The notes beneath the pieces are model-generated. The model worked only from the letters and a program-made list of their open reading frames with translations, did not search any database and was not told the origin of the DNA. A DNA stretch of 64,000 nt, taken from assembly GCF_028368975.1 (NCBI RefSeq), contig NZ_JAQNDM010000002.1, positions 4,210,425 to 4,274,424 of the forward strand, given 5' to 3'. The position numbers and the translations under genes were made by a program. Each line of letters opens with the position of its first letter. The first letter of the stretch is position 1. This DNA is from Stigmatella ashevillena. GTDB taxonomy: Bacteria > Myxococcota > Myxococcia > Myxococcales > Myxococcaceae. This document shows positions 60,440-64,000 of this stretch, one piece after another.

Positions 60440-63331
60440 CTAGTTCATCGCCTGTTGAATGCGCCTGCGCATGTCTTTCACACGCTCGTGCATGCTCTTG
60501 TCATACGCATCTCCGAGGTCCAGCAGATCATTCTGCAGGGTCTCGAAGCGGCGGCAGAGGATGCCAATCCGGGAGCTCTCACACGAATGCTCCTGGGTGA
60601 GCCGCGTGAAGGCGCTGCGCGTCTGGGTCCAATCCCGCTGAAGTTCCTGGACCTCCTTGCGCGCCACCTTCTTCGCGGCGCCAGCGCCCTTCGCGGACTT
60701 CTTGGACGTGGCCGCCGCGGGCTCGGGAGCCCCCGGCGTCAGGGGGACGAACATTTCGCTCTCCGCCACTTCCACCGCGGTCAGCCCCGGGTTCGCGGCG
60801 GGAGGGGTGGCCGCAGCGGCTGCCTCCGGGCCCTTGTCCTCGGCCGGAGGGGACTCGACGGGCGGAGGCGCGACGGCCGCGTTGGACGGAGCCGCCTGCC
60901 CGGGCGCCGCCGCTTCGAGCGGGGGCGAAGAGGGCGGAGGCGAGGAGGGCGGAGGCGAGGAAGGCGGAGGCGAGGGCGTGACCGCCTTCGGCGGGGGCCC
61001 GGAACGCGCCGGGCTCAGCGGAACCGGGGGCGGCGCAGGGGACACCGGATCCTGCACCATCTCTTGGAGCAGGGGCTTCAGCCGAGGCAGGGCCACCAGC
61101 ACCGCGCCCACCACCAGCAGCGGCAGCCCCAGCCCCACGGCCAGCCGGATCCAGGAGGACTTCCGAGGGCGCTGCGACACGGCCGTGCGCCGGGTGTCCT
61201 CGCGGTGGATGCGCCGGGGAGACTCCGCCGGCGGGGGAGGCATGGCCGTCCGGCGCGTTTCCTCGCGAGGGTCCCGGTTGATCCCCTCCTCCTTGAGCGC
61301 GAGCGCGGAGGACTCGGACGAGACGGCCCGGACCGAGCCGCTGCGAGGGGCCCCGCTCCGGGCAACCGAGGGCATGCCCGTCGTGGACACGCGCCCGCGC
61401 TGTGAGGTCGCGGTCTTCGGGCGGACGGGCGGGGGCGCCACATCCTCCATGCTGCCGACAATGACCCGCGAGGATTCACCCTCTTCACCCTCTTCACCCT
61501 TGAAGGCGGCCTCATCCAGCACGACGCGAGGATGGGTGTCGTCGCTCCGGGCCGGGGCGAGCATCTGATAGCTCGGATGCGTGTCATCCATCCCGCGCCG
61601 GCTCTGCTCTGGCGGAGCAGGGGCCACGGGGGCGCGCGAGGCGGCAGCGATCGGCGGGGGGGTGGGCGGAAAGTCTCCCGGGAACGAGGGCGCCGCCGGC
61701 GCGGCATCGGGGACCGTGGGGGCTTCCTCGGGAGGCGCGGCACGGGGAGGCGGCTGCGCCTGCGACATCATGGCGCGGCTCATCTCCATCGCCAGGGAGA
61801 CGTAGGCCGGAGGGCCAGACGGGGCCGCTGTGGAAGAGGCTCCCCCTGTCGGCCGCGCGGCGGACACAGGGGCGGCCCGAGGAGGCTCTCCCGGCTTGGG
61901 CGGGAGCCCCCCGGAAGCAGGGGGAAGCGCGGACCGGGGAGGCTCCGGGACGCGCGGCACGGGAGGAGGCGGCGGCGAGAAGACCGGAGGGACAGCCGTC
62001 AGCCCCCCGCCGGACACCACGCTCTCCACTTCGGGCGGGGGCGGGGGCGGGGGCGAGAGCCGCATTTCCACCGGCGGCAGGGGCCGCTCAGCGGTCGTCT
62101 CCTCCAGGGAGACCGCCGGACGGGTGGACTCGTCCAGCACCACCCCAGGCCGGGTCTCCCCTTCGTCCACGGGAACGCCCTCGCGGCTCCGGGGCGTGGG
62201 CTGGAACGAGAGCGGCTCGACGGGCCCATCCAAGCGGATCGTCCGGGGAGGCAGGGAGGGATTCGGCATCCGCGCCTGGCCCGGCTCCGCGGGAATGGCG
62301 GGGCGCACCGCGGGCTCGGCCATCCGGGGCACGTCCTTGAGTTGCGCCAGCAGCTTGCGCTCGCCCTGGTACTCCACGGCGAACAGCTCCCGCATGAAGC
62401 GGCTGACCGTCTCCGGGCCCGCGGCCGGATCAATCTCCTGCAGGCAGCTCGTCAGCCTGCCGCGAAACTCTTCGGCCGATTGGAAGCGCTGGGCCGGATC
62501 CACCGCCAGCGCCTTCATCACCACCTGCGCCACCTGCGGGGGCGTCATCGGCTCCACCTCGCTCAGCGGAGCGATGCGAGGCTGGGCCACCGCGGTCATC
62601 AGCTCGCCCGGGGAGACGTTGTCGAAAGGGTTCTTGCCGGAGATGAGCTCGTAGAGGCACAGCCCCACCGCGTACAAGTCACTGCGTCGGTCCACCTGCT
62701 GGTGCCGCGCCTGCTCCGGCGACATATAAAGGAACTTGCCCAGGATGATGCTCGGGTTGGTCTTCGCCGCCGACAGCCGGCTCTTGGCCAGACCGAAGTC
62801 GATCACCTTCACCTCCCCTTCGTAGGAGATGAGGATGTTCTGCGGGGAGATGTCCCGGTGGACGAGGTGGATCTCCTTCTCGTCGTCATCCCGCTTGCGG
62901 TGCGCATACGCCAGCGCATCCAGCACCCGGGTCATGACGTACAGCACGAAGGTCAGCGGCAGCGGGGACTGCCGGTCCCTCACCCGCCCGGCCACCTTGC
63001 GCAGGTCCTTGCCATCCACGTACTCGAGGGCCATGTACGCATCGCCCTCGTGCAGCCCCATGTCGAGCACCTGGGCGATGGAGCCGTGGCTGAGCTTCAC
63101 CAGGACCCGCGCCTCGCCCACGAAGCGCTCGACGAACTCCGTGTCCGCCGCGAGCTGGGGGAGGATGCGCTTGATGACGCAGAGCTTCTCGAAGCCCTGC
63201 GCCCCCTCCAGCCGCGCCAGGTAGATTTCTCCCATCCCGCCTGTCGCCAACTGCGACAGGAGGGTGTACCGGCCAAACGGCTGCGGACGGAAAGGGCGCA
63301 GCCGGGCTGAGGGCAAGGAGGACGAGTTCAT
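60440..63331 (-). CDS. large membrane Ser/Thr protein kinase (PknB-like)
   Basis: A 963-residue kinase. Kinase domain about 20-310: ATGGMGEIYLA Gly loop, Lys54 in CVIKRI, catalytic HRDISPQNIL (Asp160; Ile-Ser where LKP is usual, as in many myxobacterial kinases), DFGLAKS (Asp178) and LYMSPEQAR. Then about 400 residues of Pro/Glu/Ser-rich linker, one membrane helix at about 724-748 (LAVGLGLPLLVVGAVLVAL), a Pro-rich outer linker and a helical C-terminal tail (ELQRDWTQTRSAFTRLTQEH partly quoted, with two Cys). No PASTA domains. Target unknown. Confidence 0.9.
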   Translation of the reverse strand: MNSSSLPSARLRPFRPQPFGRYTLLSQLATGGMGEIYLARLEGAQGFEKLCVIKRILPQLAADTEFVERFVGEARVLVKLSHGSIAQVLDMGLHEGDAYMALEYVDGKDLRKVAGRVRDRQSPLPLTFVLYVMTRVLDALAYAHRKRDDDEKEIHLVHRDISPQNILISYEGEVKVIDFGLAKSRLSAAKTNPSIILGKFLYMSPEQARHQQVDRRSDLYAVGLCLYELISGKNPFDNVSPGELMTAVAQPRIAPLSEVEPMTPPQVAQVVMKALAVDPAQRFQSAEEFRGRLTSCLQEIDPAAGPETVSRFMRELFAVEYQGERKLLAQLKDVPRMAEPAVRPAIPAEPGQARMPNPSLPPRTIRLDGPVEPLSFQPTPRSREGVPVDEGETRPGVVLDESTRPAVSLEETTAERPLPPVEMRLSPPPPPPPEVESVVSGGGLTAVPPVFSPPPPPVPRVPEPPRSALPPASGGLPPKPGEPPRAAPVSAARPTGGASSTAAPSGPPAYVSLAMEMSRAMMSQAQPPPRAAPPEEAPTVPDAAPAAPSFPGDFPPTPPPIAAASRAPVAPAPPEQSRRGMDDTHPSYQMLAPARSDDTHPRVVLDEAAFKGEEGEEGESSRVIVGSMEDVAPPPVRPKTATSQRGRVSTTGMPSVARSGAPRSGSVRAVSSESSALALKEEGINRDPREETRRTAMPPPPAESPRRIHREDTRRTAVSQRPRKSSWIRLAVGLGLPLLVVGAVLVALPRLKPLLQEMVQDPVSPAPPPVPLSPARSGPPPKAVTPSPPPSSPPPSSPPPSSPPLEAAAPGQAAPSNAAVAPPPVESPPAEDKGPEAAAAATPPAANPGLTAVEVAESEMFVPLTPGAPEPAAATSKKSAKGAGAAKKVARKEVQELQRDWTQTRSAFTRLTQEHSCESSRIGILCRRFETLQNDLLDLGDAYDKSMHERVKDMRRRIQQAMN

Positions 63332-63432
63332 GCGGTGTGGAGACCCACGGGGACCGCATTCAAGCCGGTTCGGCGCCTGCTCTCAACCCGTCAACCGGCC
63401 GCGCCCCCCCAGGAAGGGCCTTCCCCGCCTGA

Positions 63433-64000
63433 TTATTTGACCCCCGGACTGGTGATTTGGGCGAGGTCCTCCTCCAGAACCTCGAAAGCCGCCGTCCGGT
63501 CCCTCGGAGGGCGGATGATGCGCTCCCCCAGGGGGACGACGTCGAACCGGGCTCCGATGGACGCCAGGGTCTTGCCCGTGATGAGCACCTGCCCGGCCGA
63601 GGCGGTAGCAGCCAACCACCGGGCCACCGGCATCCCCTCGCCCACCGAGGTGAAGTCCAGGCGGGCGTGCTCCCCCACCATGCCCACCAGCGCCTTGGTG
63701 GTATGCAGACCGATGCGCAGCGCACACCGCTCCTCCGCGGGACGGCGGGACATGGCCCGCTCCCAGTCCATGCGCAGCGCCAGACTGGCCCTCACCGCCC
63801 GGACCGCATCGTCCGGCTTGGTGTAGGGCGCTCCGAAGAGGGCCCGCAGGGACTCGCCCAGGAACGTCTCCACCGACCCATCGAAGCTGAAGATGAGCCC
63901 GCTCATCTTGCCGTGGAATTCCGAGAGAACAGCGCTTGCGCGCAAAGGGCCCAGCTTGGCGGAGAGCGCGGCGAAGCCCACCATCTCCACATAGAGGACG
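63433..64000 (-). CDS. class III adenylate/guanylate-cyclase-like domain (partial, degenerate metal site)
   Basis: The last ~188 residues of a gene that enters from the right edge. It follows the cyclase fold: LYVEMVGFAALS, ETFLGESLRALFGAPY, LRIGLHTTKALVGMVGEHAR, FTSVGEGMPVARWLA and GQVLITGKTL. Both metal-binding Asp positions are Glu (VEMVGF for the usual aDivGF; LGESLRALFG for GDgvmavFG), and the substrate-contact NxAxR segment is degenerate (MPVARWLA). The domain may bind but not convert nucleotide. Upstream domains are outside the window. Confidence 0.75.
   Translation of the reverse strand, partial: VLYVEMVGFAALSAKLGPLRASAVLSEFHGKMSGLIFSFDGSVETFLGESLRALFGAPYTKPDDAVRAVRASLALRMDWERAMSRRPAEERCALRIGLHTTKALVGMVGEHARLDFTSVGEGMPVARWLAATASAGQVLITGKTLASIGARFDVVPLGERIIRPPRDRTAAFEVLEEDLAQITSPGVK

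Overview
The window is 64 kb of very GC-rich DNA with short intergenic gaps, many 4-bp gene overlaps (ATGA/GTGA), numerous lipoproteins, Ser/Thr kinases, secreted polysaccharide-active proteins and a CotH-type protein. This fits a myxobacterium of the Cystobacterineae (Stigmatella/Archangium/Cystobacter/Myxococcus type). The assignment is inferred from gene content and composition; there is no rRNA in the window. I saw no tRNA, insertion sequence, prophage or CRISPR array. Most long opposite-strand reading frames are GC-driven shadows.

Layout. 1-5.0 kb: end of an SGNH/AlgJ-like gene, an MBOAT O-acyltransferase, NUDIX hydrolase plus UppP, a YchJ-like protein and MetK. 5.2-11.9 kb: an envelope block (MlaC-like protein, Gcr-family membrane protein, MMPL/RND transporter, lipoprotein, MgtC-like protein). 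12-21.7 kb: an orphan ABC ATPase with degenerate motifs, an outer-membrane protein, then an iron/heme operon behind a Fur box: TonB receptor, a lipoprotein with three HmuY repeats, HmuS, HmuT, HmuU, HmuV. 21.7-31.7 kb: a winged-helix/PD-(D/E)XK-like protein, OhrR-type regulator, CotH-lectin lipoprotein, FolD, GH6 lipoprotein, AbrB-type membrane protein, PPC-domain secreted protein and a membrane Ser/Thr kinase.

31.9-42.4 kb is the accessory heart of the window. A tightly coupled operon encodes a B12-type radical SAM enzyme, a Cys/Met-metabolism PLP enzyme and an EmrE-type exporter. It is followed by a frameshifted DUF3396 immunity-like gene and a TPR gene. Next comes a candidate graspetide (omega-ester/amide peptide) locus: a 179-aa unknown protein, an ATP-grasp ligase and a 51-aa precursor whose core contains TTFALAEE, an exact match to the TTxxxxEE motif of plesiocin-type graspetides. 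A PKD-repeat secreted protein, a papain-like cysteine protease candidate and a GH16/golvesin-like gene remnant follow.

42.4-64 kb: a DUF1501/DUF1800 export pair, then a complete mannose-family PTS (IIA-IIB-IIC-IID-HPr-EI). Its usual partners RapZ and HprK lie upstream but are separated from it by a chemoreceptor and a divergent methyltransferase. The end holds a HIT protein, a carboxypeptidase-regulatory-like protein, DUF1275, a ClC channel with CBS domains, a FecE-type ATPase, a large Ser/Thr kinase and a partial cyclase-like protein that runs off the window.
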